From Grammothele lineata (taxonomy: Eukaryota > Basidiomycota > Agaricomycetes > Polyporales > Polyporaceae), in NCBI GenBank assembly GCA_002150815.3, contig NDFF03000372.1, positions 148,743 through 212,742 on the forward strand: a stretch of DNA of 64,000 nt, given 5' to 3'. Shown here in pieces: positions 1-12,199 of this stretch. The position numbers and the translations under genes were made by a program. Under the pieces are notes generated by a model. The model saw nothing but the letters and a program-made list of their open reading frames with translations, did not search any database and was not told the DNA's origin. How positions within the stretch are numbered: position 1 is the first letter of the stretch; the number at the start of each line of letters is the position of its first letter.

Positions 1-396
1 CGCGCTCGACCAATCCGCCGGCGTGATCGTGTTCAACCGCGTCGACCTTACACGCACGCAGCAGCTCGCGCAGACGCTTGCGGACAAGGTGAACACGATG
101 GTCGAGCAGAACGAGAAGGCGCTCGATCAGAAGCTCGGAGTGAGCTCGGGATGGAACGACCGTGCCGACGGCGGCAAGGGCGACAAGCGCGGCGAGCAGA
201 CACAGGAGCGCAATCGCCGCGGTGATCGTGCGAGGGGTGGTGCCCGTGGTACGTGTTCAGCAATTCCACTTACTGGTGATGAGCGGAAATCTGACTCCGA
301 TCTGTCGATGCAGGTGGTGCAAGGGGTGGTCGTGGTGCGCGCTTCGCACAGGGTCTCGGGGCGCAGATGGCGGGCAACACGCAAAGAAATCGATGA
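1..396 (+). CDS. NIP1: Eukaryotic translation initiation factor 3 subunit C, C-terminal end (partial)
   Basis: This is the 3' end of the eIF3c gene; the rest lies left of the window. eIF3c is a core scaffold subunit of eIF3, which in the cytoplasm helps bring initiator tRNA and mRNA to the 40S ribosome. Reading frame starts at base 2. The segment NRVDLTRTQQLAQTLADKV is the helix that follows the PCI domain in fungal eIF3c, and the tail is the usual Arg/Gly-rich end (RGGARGGRGARFAQGLG). An intron at 249-313 (GTACGT...CAG) joins the two exons; without it the RGG tail would be read in the wrong frame. Stop TGA is at 394-396. The gene converges on eIF2B-gamma with about 160 bp between the stop codons. 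Confident family call. Confidence 0.88.
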
Positions 397-555
397 AAGC
401 TTGCGAGGTCCGGGCGTCGATGAGGACGTTCTCTATGGATACATATATATCGCTTCTGCTCTCGCCGCTCCCCTGTACTGTACTGTTGTATCCCTAGCAT
501 ACGTACAGTCATCGTATATGAATATTTCTTCTGTTCGCTGTCACCGTCCTCGCAT

Positions 556-2489
556 CTACTCGCTTTCCTCTTCTGTCGACTCCTCTTCTGTCGACTCATC
601 TGAGTCTTGGTCTTCAGACGTCTCATGGGCTGTCCAGTCGGAGGTCTCGAGCTTTTCGTGTCTGAAGCTCTCTGTATGGGCCGTAAGCATGTAAGTCATG
701 TACGGAAAAAGAGATGGCGCTACCTCCTGCTGGCACGTCGAATCCTGGCTGTGTGATGCAGCGAGACAGATCGGCCTTTGCGCCGACCTTCGTGTATGCA
801 CCGAGGATGCACCCTTCTAGCTTCGCTCTGAAAGAACGTCAGTGAGCCTATCTGATCGGCGATGAAGAGTGCATACCCATCCGCAATGACACAGTGGTCC
901 AGAAGTACGCAGCCCACGACCTTGGCCATCTTGCCGATGACGCAATGCTTCCCAATAACGGACCGCTTGATGCTCGCGCGTTCCTCGACGCGCGTCGAAC
1001 GGCCGACCATGGAGTCGCCAGAGATCTGCGCTTTTTGGTCGATGAGGATCCGGTTCTCGGGATCCGAGGGGAGGACGTAGGGCGTCTGGCCCAGGAACTG
1101 CGGCGCCGAACTTCCGTCAGCGGTCTGACCCTCGGTCGAAAAGATGAAAAGACTGACGAAACGGTTCAGCTCGAGATACGCGTGAAGGTTGTTCGCGCGG
1201 GACGCAAACCCAGCAGCTGCACGGTGCGCAACGAGGCCAACGCGGAGGCTGGGCGGGATCGCATCTTCGTCGTCCTGCTCGACGGGAGACGGCACGACGG
1301 AGCGCATGTGCTGCTCCTCGTCCGGCTCTGTGCCTTCTGACGAGTGTCGTAGGCGGGCCTTGTCGACGGGAAGATGCACCGTGGAGTGCTTGAGCGCCTG
1401 ACCTTGAGAGATGTTATTTGTGACCGAGCTGAGGACTGTAGGAGTGCAACAATTGATCAGTGCGGCGGGAGTAGGCATGAGGGGAGGTAGCTGACCGTTG
1501 CCGTATTTTTCTCGTCGCGTGCGTTGGTATTGGGGCTTGCATAGCCAAGGAATGAACTCTTCCCTTAAGGAGTCTAGATGTTCCTTCTGCGCAAGGACAT
1601 CGAGAACAGTCCGCTTGCAGACGTAAACATGGGAGTCACGGAAGCTTGATGAGAGCTTAGTGCGGGGGTATCTGAGCAACAACAGTAAGCCACTGCAGGA
1701 AGGACTATGCGCAGCAAAGCGTACTGCGAAAGGAGGCTCATGCGTAGTTCGAATTCGTCACTGTTATTGTCGACATCGTCGGGCGAGTCGACGTAGAGTA
1801 GTGTGCCTGATCGGTCGTCGAACACGATAGGCGTATTTGATGGGAGAGGACCCCATTCTTCTGTCGTAGTGCCCTTGTCGGGCTTGCTAGTTTCGTAGAA
1901 GCAGACGGTCGCGATCGAACCGTCATATGTCGTCTCCGTACGGAACTTGTTGAGAAGCTGGGCGAGGGAAAGTGAGGGTGGTGGAATGAAGTCGCAAGGG
2001 AGGACAATGAAATCAGCTTGGATGCGAGAGGTAAAATGCCGAAGCAGAGTGCAGGTCCCGACGGCCATATCTTGTGACTCCTCGTATGTTTGCAGATCGA
2101 CGCGAAGGGCAGGGAAGAGGCCCGACACATCCGATTGGATGTAATTAGACATCGCCGAGCCATGAGATGTGGGGCAGATAAGCAGTACATCTGCAGAACA
2201 TTATTATCATACATGGAACAACGGCGTGTGGGAACGCTACCTGTGACGCCAGACTTCTCGAGCCAAGCGAGGGGATAGTCCAGCATAGGCTTGTTTGCGA
2301 TCGGGAGAAGCGCCTTGGGACACGGCTCATCTACATGATTGCTCGTGAGGGGCAATAATCTGCAAAAACTCTTGAGTTAGCCATTACAGGCGCACAAGAA
2401 TTCACAGCTTACTCGCTGCCGAAGCCCGCGAGGACGACGGCGACGAACTCGCGGGGGAGGCTGGTCGAGGATGACTCGTCGAAGTCCAT
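556..2489 (-). CDS. GCD1: Translation initiation factor eIF2B subunit gamma
   Basis: eIF2B is the guanine-nucleotide exchange factor for eIF2; the gamma subunit pairs with epsilon in the cytosolic complex. Eight exons fit (2489-2413, 2359-2241, 2190-1725, 1671-1496, 1435-1158, 1097-877, 827-724, 671-556), giving 518 residues. The N-terminus has the nucleotidyltransferase-like signature (VVLAGFGSE, then DEPCPKALLPIANKPMLDYP). The C-terminus has hexapeptide repeats of a left-handed beta helix (QKAQISGDSMVG, SVIGKHCVIG, GCVLLDHCVIADGAKLEGC). The tail ends in an acidic stretch with two near-identical STEEE units. ATG at 2489 is the only upstream start that keeps the FGS motif. It lies tail to tail with eIF3c, so two initiation factors sit side by side. 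One intron (1495-1436) is a multiple of three and could be retained without shifting frame. Confidence 0.92.
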
Positions 2490-2854
2490 GGTAAAGTTGC
2501 AAACCACGATCTAGGGTTCGCCGCTGAGCCGAGTGCGACAGGCGCCCGTCTGCGGCTAGATCGGAAGATCTTCTCTCCGTACTTGACTCCTTGTCTCTTG
2601 CCTGCTAGCCCGACCTTGCAGCACACACAATGCGATGGCACGGTGGATTCCCACTTTGTCTGCATCATCTTGGTTGTCGGTGGTATGCTTAATATAGCGG
2701 CATGCATTGCAAACTTTGTATCCGGTGTGGAGTAACGTAACCCTGTCGTCGGTTCACTCGGATTGCGTCCTACGCTCGTAAGCCACGTAAGCCACCTCAC
2801 TCACGAGCCAGCCCTTCTTCTGACCACATCCATGCCCTCTCATAATCCCTCTTC
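2490..2854. promoter_or_regulatory. Divergent intergenic region
   Basis: This 365-bp spacer lies between the divergent starts of eIF2B-gamma and the hypothetical protein at 2855, so it should hold both promoters. I see no clear TATA box or palindromic binding site in it. Confidence 0.4.
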
Positions 2855-3628
2855 ATGTCGTCAAGTAATCCCCCAAGCGAGTCGCCACCACCCATACCGG
2901 TATATGTTAAATGGACCCACCAAAGCTACATGCCGATGTTCGCACAGGAAGCCAGCCAACCTCCGTTGGTATACCATTACGAGGTCCCAATATGTCCCTC
3001 TCAACCGCTGCGTATTGGGTCCTCCGTGCGGCTTCTCCTCCTATCGAATGCACTTTACCGGCCCCCCTTTTGCGTGGCTGGCTCTGCCAAGTCTTATGAC
3101 GCATACGATGTTCATATCCACGGCTCGGTTATCAACATCCACGAAGTCACCGAACACGCGCTCACGCTCACTGTGCGCAACAACCTCTCCTGGAGTCCCG
3201 TGCGATATGCACGAATCTCCCTCCCGTACATTCCGAAACTCACCGTGGCCTTTGACGGTCCCCTCGTCGCTCGCACTTCCGGACAGCCATCGGCGGCCCC
3301 TACAAGGATTATAGAGCTAGAACGGGACGTCGAGATCTACGACCCTCCTCGTTCTCCTCCACATGCTCCGGCCTCGCCGCTCTTCTCGTACATTGCCTTG
3401 ACCGACTCAGGGGTCGGGTTGCTAGCATCACGAGATGTCTCGCAACCTGGTAGTCGTCAATCGCCGGAGGACGGGCTTCAAGAACCTCAGGAGCCATCTA
3501 CTATGACAGATGGTGGGGAAGATCATGCCACTCCTACCACTCTAGGTCGAGCGGGCTGGGATCCCCTCGGCGAGGTTGACGAACTCTCGACACAAGGGAG
3601 AGAAACGCGTTCTCGAGTGATGCGCTAG
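2855..3628 (+). CDS. Hypothetical protein, proline-rich N-terminus
   Basis: I do not recognise this family. One uninterrupted frame encodes 257 residues beginning MSSSNPPSESPPPIPVYVKW. The first 140 residues alternate hydrophobic and polar positions (YHYEVPICPSQPLRIG, SVINIHEVTEHALTLTVRN), which suggests a small beta-rich domain. The last 110 residues are rich in Ser, Pro, Gly and Asp and look disordered. There is no signal peptide or membrane helix. It is divergent from eIF2B-gamma. The long uninterrupted frame and coding-like composition support a real gene; a 5' exon cannot be excluded. Confidence 0.6.
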   Translation: MSSSNPPSESPPPIPVYVKWTHQSYMPMFAQEASQPPLVYHYEVPICPSQPLRIGSSVRLLLLSNALYRPPFCVAGSAKSYDAYDVHIHGSVINIHEVTEHALTLTVRNNLSWSPVRYARISLPYIPKLTVAFDGPLVARTSGQPSAAPTRIIELERDVEIYDPPRSPPHAPASPLFSYIALTDSGVGLLASRDVSQPGSRQSPEDGLQEPQEPSTMTDGGEDHATPTTLGRAGWDPLGEVDELSTQGRETRSRVMR

Positions 3629-4529
3629 TTTGTTGTGGTGCGCCAGTCACCATGATACTCTTTTCATTTGTACTAATAATCCACCTTCACAGATACGTTG
3701 TTGCCCCAGTTGCTGCTGACCGCTGCGTTTCTTGTCGTACGATTATCTGTTCATATGACGCCCGCTGTTTACTAGTCCACTATTAGGCAGACACTGCATT
3801 GTAGACTTGTAGAGAACAGTGGTTAACTTCGTGATCCACTGTGAGAAAACCCCAGAGCTTGGCGGTGACCAGCTGACAACACTCGCTAAGGGATTCGCAT
3901 GGACATATGGCGCATCGGACGTTGTACATAATTCATGGACAGACTACAATCGGATATGACGCATTCCAGTACCTGATGTAATTCCTCGCACTCGTATTCA
4001 ACCCAACAGAGGTCTAGTTGAACCTACGAATCCAACGCGAATATCATTGTCTGCGGAGTACAATTCGACGGAATTCCCCGAGAGAAAATCTCGTCTTAGT
4101 AGGACTGGCCGTAGAACGTAACAAAGCGTATGGCCAAAGTGTTGGAGGATTCTAGTTTGAGTCTAGTGCGACCGGTTTTGTCCAGTTGGGCCTGAGTGTG
4201 TGGAGGATGTGCCAGGTACAAGTGCTAGCCAGGGGCGAACTCGAAGCGGTGTTCTGATCGACGGGCCGGCAGACGCCGGAGCAGAACATGTCCGGCATCG
4301 GGTCTGCTCATCTCCTTCGCACTGGCAGCTGCCCTCGTCGCCGTCCACGTCGAGCCCGGCCTCGCCCATGTTCCCCTTCACAGCTCTGCTGGCTTGACCT
4401 TCTCCCCGTTCTCCTCTCCCCGGTCTCTCTCCATGCTGCTTTTTAGCCCGTCTCTCAGCAATCTGGCCTTCTCGTACCCCCCCTACTTAGCTTAACCCGT
4501 CCGCCACCTGCTGTCAGAATACGCCCGCC
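3629..4529. other. Intergenic, no gene seen
   Basis: About 900 bp between the hypothetical gene and the kinase. Only short, poorly coding frames occur. The 150 bp before the kinase start is pyrimidine-rich (TTCTCCCCGTTCTCCTCTCC at about 4401), as is common in fungal core promoters. Confidence 0.4.
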
Positions 4530-7500
4530 ATGCCCCCGGTCTCCGTCCACCAACTATATCAACGTCTTGAGACGGTCGGAAAAGGTGCCTATGGCTCTGT
4601 ACACAAAGGCCGTGACCTCCGCACCGGAGAGGTCGTTGCGCTCAAGATTATCAACCTCGACACCGAAGATGACGATGTGGGAGACATCCAGCGCGAGGTT
4701 GCGCTCCTCACTCAGCTCCGCGACGCACCCAATGTCACCAAGTACTTCGGGTGCTACATGGATGGCCCTCGTGTGTGGATTGTCATGGAGTACGCACAGG
4801 GTGGCAGCGTCCGTACCCTCATGAAGGCCTGCAAGGATGGCGTGGTCGAGGAGAAGTACGTCTCCGTCATCACCCGCGAGGTCCTCAACGGCCTCAGCTA
4901 CCTCCACAAGTCCGCCATCATTCACCGTGACCTCAAGGCCGCGAATGTGCTTGTCACCTCGGCTGGCAAGGTCATGATCTGTGACTTTGGCGTGTCTGCC
5001 CTCCTCGTTACGGCTTCCAGCAAACGCAACACCCTGGTTGGGACTCCCCATTGGATGGCGCCAGAGGTTGCACACGCGTCGGCGTACGACACCAAGGCCG
5101 ACATCTGGAGTTTAGGCATTATGATCTACGAAATGATCAAGGGGAGCGCACCAAACTCGCACATTGTTGACCAGGCCAAGCTCATACAAATGATCCCGCG
5201 CATGAAACCTCCGCGGCTTATTGAAGGAGAAGGGAGTAAGGAAATGCGGGATTTCGTTGCGGCGTGCTTGAGAGAATCTCCGAGCGACGTGCGTTATACT
5301 TAGGCTGAATGTCTATGAACTGCCCTAACCACCAGTCGACTTAGCGGCTCAGCGCGGATGAGCTTTCAAAGACTAAGTGGATCGCAGCCGTACGGAAGGT
5401 CCCTTTAACCACACTTAAGGATCTCATTCTACGCTATGATGCGTGGGTCAAAGGTGGTGGGACACGGGCCAGTATGGCAGCGCCTCTCCCATGGGAAGAA
5501 GAAGAACAGCGAGAACGAGGGTACGTGCCTAATTGACACCCCCATATGTTGGGATGGTTCTCTCATCTACTTATAGGCTGCAAGAAGACGTCATTATTGA
5601 CGACGACAACCCTTGGGAGTTTGATACAGTCAGAGGGCGCTCGACGTCTAGCCTGGATCACTTCGAGCCTGACAACGCACTTCTTGATCTCCTGGAGGAC
5701 GAATCCGCCGGTGGGCAGTCTACGGTTCGCCCCCCACCCGTATCAAATGTTCCGGCTACCTTGCGGAACCTCTTCGATTACGGTGATCCACCTCCTCCCG
5801 AACCATTCCGGATGCCGACACTCGAAATGCCTTCCGACGATTTCCTTGCTAACCCTTCGCTGAACATACCTGCCCGGGGTCGTAGTCCATCGAGGAATTT
5901 GACCACTCCAGAACCCACTCCGGATGACCCGCATACTGCGAAGCAGTCGAGTTTCGTGTTCCCGCCCGTCTCCTCTGTTTCGGCCTCCCGCTCAAAGCCT
6001 GCAGCTGCTGTTGTCGATGATAATGATTCCCCTCCTTCCCCTTTGGACCGCAAACGAGAACGTTTACCCCCTCTAGGGCCTGGGATACCTCGGGGGCTCG
6101 CCCCTACGCCGTCGCCATCAGATACCGAGTCCAAGTCCACTTCCCGCGGCAGGTCCGCGTCGACTTATCGCGATGTTCGGTCGAACCGCGGAGTACCCGA
6201 CATCGAGATTCCTCGGTTCTCTCCCGATGGTGCTGCTGAGAGCCCCCCGCCCATTGTCTTATCCGCTTCCTCCCCGGAACGTTCCACTCTCGACCGCCCC
6301 AAGATAAACCGCAAACGATCGCAAAGTAGCGCGGCAGGCTTATCTTCGCCACCTTCTTCGGCCTCATCTTCCTCTACTTCACGAGGTGATCTCAATACTC
6401 CCGATTTCCGATTTCCTCCCATCTCTCCAAGCCCGCTTGGGGCCGATAGAGACAAGGATAGCAACTCTTCTTCTCCCCTTCCTACCATTCGAACGCCCCA
6501 TGGCCACGATCGACGATCACCAACGCATTCCAGTGTATCTACCATCTCCACGATATCCTCAACAACCTCCAGCTCTAGCGTGCATCAAACCTCCCAATCA
6601 CTAGATGCATCTATCCTTCCCAAACGACTCGCTTCTCCCGGCGGGTCGCTCGCCACACCACCACCAATATCTCGAGCTCGGTCGGCAACCACTACCACAG
6701 AGAGCAATCCGTTTGGCGTCGCCCAAAGCGCATTGCTTGGATCGGCGCGTACCCCGACGAGACGACCTAGTTTGCAACGATTGGGATCCGCTTCCGCGCT
6801 CGACCTACCTCCCGTAAGGCCATTCGCGAAGAGGAGCGAGGAGCGGAGTGGTAGTCCGGCGGAGTCATCGTTCAGCACGTCGTCCGGTGTCCCACTTCCT
6901 GGGCTCCGGGACGTTCTCAAGGTCGGGTAGTTCGGCTCCTTCTAAGTATGGCCGCTGACTCATTTCGGTACCCAGATCCCGACACTTAGCTCCGAGCACA
7001 AACTTGGTATGACCGATCTCCTGCCTCCCTCGCCAGCACCGTTCTCCATCCCATCCCGTCCCCCAAAACCCTCCAACGGACTCTCTCAGCTCAACTCCAC
7101 CGCTTCGTCCTCCACCACTTCTCTCAACTCGCTCGGGTCACAGCCGAACCTCTCGTCGAGCGATCTCCGCCTAGGCTCCGACACGTCCTTCACCTCACAT
7201 TCGCGCTCGTTGTCTCTCGGCGGCTCCCAGTCCCTCCCGGCGTTCCCGCCCGACATCCTTCTCGGGCCTCCAATACGGCCCTTGGATCTCGGCCCATTGA
7301 TGCACTCGCACGAAGCGACGCACGCTGAGCTGGCCCGGACAGTCGACGAGCTCCAGCAGTGGATGTCTGTCGTCGAGGCGGGATTGACGCAGATGCTGGA
7401 CCGGACCACCCAGGACACGATCGAGGAGGAGACAGAGGACGTGGTCGTATACGAGCGGCATGAGCGGGACGATTCGTTGTCGTTTTCAGTAAACGGCCGG

Positions 7501-7545
7501 ATAGCAGCTCCAAGCCCGTTCCCGATTCCGGTCGCCCTGGAGTAG
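4530..7545 (+). CDS. KIC1: GCK-III (STE20-like) protein kinase, Kic1/Nak1 type
   Basis: A Ser/Thr kinase of the germinal-centre class III group, which in fungi acts upstream of the NDR kinase in the RAM/MOR network for polarity and cell separation. Four exons (4530-5288, 5345-5520, 5577-6921, 6976-7545) give 949 residues. The kinase domain is N-terminal (about 10-265): glycine loop GKGAYGSV, VALKI lysine, catalytic HRDLKAANV, DFGVS, activation segment GTPHWMAPE, and the family-typical ending RLSADELSKTKWI. The second exon begins after TTAG at 5344; the earlier AG leads straight to a stop. The remaining 650 residues are Ser/Pro-rich and probably disordered, with a short coiled-coil-like segment near the end (LARTVDELQQWMSVVEAGL). 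The family is certain; the name Kic1/Nak1 rests on kinase-domain likeness. Confidence 0.88.
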
Positions 7546-8030
7546 GCGTAGCGCATTTCGTTGACTTATATGTTTGTGTGCTGGTGCGACGGACAGTGTA
7601 CGATCCACGTCGTGGCGTGATTTTTCTGTCTGCGCGTTCACTCATCTGCGATTATGCCCTTTTCCCTCATGCTTTAGACGCACTATACTACATGTATCAT
7701 ACATCACGGGCTGCATTCTGACATTTGTACGAGTCATTTCCATAACTTCTCATGAACTCTCGGAAGTAGTGCATGCGCATGGGCGCATGAAGTGGAATTA
7801 TTCAATGGATCGAGCCAAGACTGTGATTCTCAAGTACAGGGAGATACGTATTCGGTATCACGAGCATTGGCTTGGGTCCACTTTTCTGTCCTGGCCACTG
7901 GGTGCACGCACGTCCCACTCCGCTTCTAATCGTAGGCTCTTCCCAGCTCTGATCCCGCATTGAGACCGGGGTCGGCTGCGGCAAAAACCCCTCCCCCTGG
8001 AGGTGAAGGATCCCCAACATCGACCTCGTC
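7546..8030. other. Intergenic, no gene seen
   Basis: Spacer between the kinase stop and the 3' end of the decayed DUF4139 gene. No coding frame with recognisable content. Confidence 0.35.
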
Positions 8031-9092
8031 CTAGTGGGGTCGATATGTCACAGCGGCGCTGGCCATTGGACTATATGTGTGGGGACTAAAAGACGTCTGA
8101 TCCGGTAATGTTGAGAAGTCAGCCGAGGGAGCTGTCTGGAGGTCCACGGCTGGAACGGAGATGGTCCCCAACGCTTGCGGCTGTGCCGTGCTCAACGTTA
8201 AAGCCGTCTTGGTCCATTCCTCCCCAGTGTCTTGAGTGATTGTCGCATAATACAACAGAGATATGTCCATCTTTGTCTTCGCCTCGCACGTTGCAGCATG
8301 AACATCGTAGCAGGGTTGCCAACTGACCCCGCCGACAACTGTGACGGTGATCGTGTTCAGGTTAGTGGAACGCTGGCAGTGCTCGATATCCGAGGAATAT
8401 CGTACGATATGAGAGATGTAGTTCGATTTGGCACCCTCGTGTTCCTAGAATCGTTGACGATACCATGGCAGACGTTTTTTCTAAAGTGGTCATATCGTGC
8501 TTGAGTTGTGCGATTTGATCATCGAGATCCACAACATCCCGGGCAGGTTCCAGCTGGCGATGGACCAGTCCGTCCACCACATCAAGGACCGCACCCTCCG
8601 CTACGGAAGGGCTACAGGGGCCACAGAACGGGAGCGTCAGACTAACGACCCCATCCCGTACGCTTCGTTCCGCTTGGGGTGCCTCGGTCCGCATAGACAG
8701 CCGCCTCTCATGTTCGGTGTGCGTGCTCGAGCCTGAGGTTTGCCCGGGCGCCCAGGAAGAATTCTTGATGCAGCAGACATCGACCACTCGTGCATCGGGC
8801 CCTTCTGCACCAAAGATCCTGAGGGAGTCTGTGTCTACCTTGCTGGAGAGTCCAGAAATTTCCAGTTTAGTCTCCCTGGCCTGGCACCCCGCAATCAGCG
8901 ATCAGATTACCGTAGCCCGGTCAGGCCCTGCGTATCCTGACTTGCCTCGACGTCGACAATGATCTTGCGTGTAACTGCCGCGATCTCTGATTGAAATACG
9001 GTGACCGAGGTGACTGGAAGCTCGGAAGCGGGTAGACGAAGGGTGTTCAGGGGGGCGGCGACAGTGATACTCTTGGAACTTCGAGACCCAGG
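8031..9092 (-). pseudogene. Decayed DUF4140/DUF4139 (MuiA-like) gene remnant
   Basis: Two recognisable ends of a DUF4140-DUF4139 protein survive; their cellular role is unknown. The N-terminal part (about 9090-8780) reads SITVAAPLNTLRLPASELP, then VTSVTVFQSEIAAVTRKIIV, then KLEISGLSSKVDTDSLRIFG, the usual DUF4140 pattern. The C-terminal part (about 8275-8031) reads ISLLYYATITQDTGEEWTK then LTLSTAQP, the start of DUF4139. Between them only a scrap of coiled coil remains (DDQIAQLKHDMTTLEKTSAM); the rest of the coiled coil and most of DUF4139 are missing. No ATG stands at the expected start. Joining the first two segments needs a GC-AG intron (GAG|GCAAGT...CAG). Intact family members are several times longer. 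I read this as a pseudogene; a heavily shortened expressed gene is less likely. Confidence 0.7.
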
Positions 9093-9741
9093 ATGACCTC
9101 GCGCTTATATTCGTACGCTTCCGCTAGGTATACGCCGGGAGAACGCCTAAGGGCTATGCTGCGAAGTACATAGATAGACAATCTTGCATGCTGAGACACT
9201 GAGTCACCACACTTGGAAAGCTTATGTGAGCTATGAGGAGGGTAGGCTTACCGGTTGTCCGCTACTATTAACAGAAGCGAAGGACTACGACGCCTGCTTG
9301 AATGCCTCATGACCCAAGGCAATATTTCGCGCGGGTGCTTCTGTGGGCGCAGTTCAAGCATGCGGAGACGGAGACATTGCTGAAACCGTCCTCTATGTCA
9401 CCCCAAAGGCGCCCGAAGACCCTTCTGAGCCCCACATGACGTCAGCCCTACGATGACTATGAAAGCAGATCTTCCATGGGTAGCAGGGTTCTGAGCGGTG
9501 TTTGGAAATTGTGGGGCGTGCGATGCGCAACGCTCACAGTCCGGACTTCGTGGTGGCTACCTAGAGTCCTTGAGCTCGACACGTGACAACGTCCGCCTAT
9601 TCCAACGCATGTTGATTGCCATGCGTAATACTCTTACAAACTAGTGGGCAAACGGGAAACGTGACTTCCAAGGGGGGGGGGGGGGGATACCACATCGTAG
9701 CAAGTTCAATGGATCGTTGTCTACAGTGACTAAATCTCAGC
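9093..9741. other. Intergenic, low-information stretch
   Basis: No coding frame over 60 codons on either strand. It contains a 15-G homopolymer. It lies beside the decayed DUF4139 gene, so it may include unrecognisable remains of that gene's promoter. Confidence 0.35.
9672..9686 (+). repeat. Homopolymer run of 15 G
   Basis: Fifteen consecutive G, the longest homopolymer I noticed. Length is prone to sequencing error and to slippage. Confidence 0.9.
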
Positions 9742-10958
9742 TCAATTCTCCCGCGCAATATCTGAGAAGGCACGTACCTTGATCATCGACCATTGCACGA
9801 CAACCTGTTTCACCCGATCCGCTAGCCCCTGCTTGCAGTCAGGACAAGGGATGCAATCTGCCAACGGACACAGAACGCTTTCAATTGCGCGCGCTGTGTG
9901 ATCTGTAAGGTCCGGTCAGACCTGTGACGAGCGCAGCGAGCGGGACCCACTACACACCTGGGCGTGCGTCCCATGCAAGATGTGCAGAGGCTAACATCCA
10001 CGCGCGCGAGAGACTCTTCTGCTCTGACAAATCGCATATTCTTGTCGAGGGATGTGGATAAGGCGGTGCGACGAGCAGCTGCCGTAAAGCACGCACTCGC
10101 CCGAAGTGCAGGAAACAGAGGCGCTTGAGATACGATGCACCGATTCGCAGGGCAAGAGGGTCGGAGAGGGATGCAAGCGGGAAGGAAAGGAGGTGTGCAG
10201 AAATGGGCACGGCGAGCTCCTGGAGATCATGTGCACCAGCAAGAGCGTAAACGAGGATGGGTTGGATGGGTCCACGTGCGAGGAGGAGGGTAAAGAGGGG
10301 CTTCAAAGGGGCTACGTACGTGTGTGGGGACAGACCGTAGGTGGGCAGCGCGTCCACGGTGGAGATGAGGATATCGAGTGTAGGATTGAAGTGCGCGCAT
10401 GGAAGATTGTAGGTAGAATGAAGGAGAATGTTGAGCACAATGGAGTTTTCCGGAAGGTGGACGACCTCTGTTCCCTGAAAGATAGCAGAACCCGGTGCCT
10501 GTGTTTCGGTGCGTTTAGGTGAGAGGAGGTTGTTGAAGTTGTTAGAGGACACGGAAAGGAGTTGTGCGGAGTGAACGTAGAAGAAGACGGCATCGGAGGA
10601 TGCCAAGATGACATTGGGCATGAACGACAGTAGGTTCGCGGTGGGGTGGAAGACGGTGGAGACGGAGATAGTGGTTGCCTCTTCGCTGTTGTCGCCACAC
10701 TCGTCTAGAGTCAGAGCCTCGAGGCAATCCTTGAAACGTCGTGGGACGTGCTGTGAGAGATATGTAGGCTGGCAGAGAAAGGCTACAACTAACGAGAGCG
10801 TTCAGAGACTCAACTGGGCTTCCATCCTTGTACAATAATCCCGGTGAATCCACTGTCATGGTACCAGAAGACATATAAGCAGAGAACGGATCGTCTTGAT
10901 TGATGTTGATGTCCAAGAAGGCGGAAGACGCGTCTGGGTTCCATGTCGCCTCTCCCAT
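9742..10958 (-). CDS. BTB/POZ-like domain protein (basidiomycete family)
   Basis: A member of the large agaricomycete family of BTB-like proteins, whose founding role is protein-protein contact; the partner here is unknown. Three exons (10958-10794, 10729-9958, 9902-9742) give 365 residues. After an N-terminal stretch without known domain (MGEATWNPDASSAFLDININ), the BTB fold starts near ILASSDAVFFYVHSAQLLSV, with VHLPENSIVLNILLHSTYN typical of the family. The C-terminal half has the usual all-helical region (CDLSEQKSLSRAWMLASAHL) and ends with paired cysteines CIPCPDCKQGLADRVKQ. The last intron is needed to reach this Cys pair. ATG at 10958 was chosen because no upstream in-frame exon was recognised. 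Confidence 0.82.
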
Positions 10959-12199
10959 TGTGAAGTTGGGGGAATTGGAGAGGGAGGAGACGTCCGTAGT
11001 CAGAATAGTAGATCGTGATGGAAGTCTTTATCGTTTCTCGGCGCATGACACACCCTGCCGGTCGTAGGGGCAAAGACGGCGCTTTTGCGGTCACAGGCGG
11101 CATGGAAGTCGCCCTGGAGGCCTCAAGCTCGCATCCTCGACGGCGATAGGCTGCTGGTACGATGTGTACCTGACGCAACCCAGCTGGCCGAGCTCGTATG
11201 TAAGTACTTGCGGAGAGGTTGATGCCTGTTCAGTCAGGTGTTTTCAGATGCACCCACGGGCCCAGCGATGACGTCAAACAAGGCTCATGCGGCCCTATTT
11301 GCGGAGTACTTACCCGCCGGTACAATAGACTTCCTAAACTATCGGGAACCAGCAAGTCTCGCGGATGCTACACGCTGCATAGCGGATCATGTTAGCGTCG
11401 GTACAGCGCGTGCGAAGCACGAAGGCTGAGGCTTACCTTGAATGCTGGCCGTGGCACCCGTCAGGCCGGCATGGCGTGAGGCTAGTGCTGGCGTTGGATG
11501 GGACTCGGAAGAGTACAATACGCGATGACTGACTGATTCGGATGTGTACGGTGGAAGTTGAGGCTTGAGGGATTGGGATCGCGTGAAAGGGGTGGGCGCC
11601 GCTGCACTGCTAGCTGAATTGGCGCGAAGAGTAAGCATGTCCGAGTAGGCCTATTGAGTCTGTTCAGTTTGATGTACAGTAATCTCTGGCGACGGTGCTT
11701 TGAATGCTTGCGAACGACTCTGGTCCGCGGCGGGCAACGTCTCGAGATCGAGGCCCGATACTGCTCTACGTCACGAAGGGAGCATCCACACGACTATCGA
11801 GTACAGTTACTATGTGTAACGAAAAATGTATCGACGACTACATACATACCTCTATCCCGGTCTGCTCGTTCAAGTACCAGAGGTAGCGATACAATTAGCG
11901 TGATGGACAGTCAAGGGACAAACGCTACCGGCAGAACCGGGCAGGCTACTGACATGAAGGCAGAAGGACGAAGAGGACGGGCGCTTCTCCGTTCAACTTC
12001 GCTCCGCCGCCCCGACCCGAGCAGCCCGTTCACATACAGTCAGCTCTATCCTTCCCTATCTCGGTCCACTTTTTCCACCATGATGCAGCCAACCGCTACG
12101 TGATGCGCGTCGTTTAACAATGGGATGTGCTCAGGAGCTTACCAAGGTTCATTTACAATAAGCAAGTTCATTTGGTATCATTCGAGCTTCTTATGTCCT
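10959..12199. other. Intergenic, one weak coding candidate
   Basis: About 1.2 kb between the BTB gene start and the end of the inner APS kinase. On the minus strand 11638-11434 reads MLTLRANSASSAAAPTPFT and continues to a good donor (GTAAGC), which could be the first exon of a small gene, but I could not find convincing downstream exons. Nothing else is supported. Confidence 0.25.

Noticed and set aside
11387..11638. Minus-strand frame MLTLRANSASSAAAPTPFT with good donor, possible extra exon of the BTB gene or a small gene
   Set aside because: No downstream exon restores a sensible protein; composition is generic Ser/Ala-rich.
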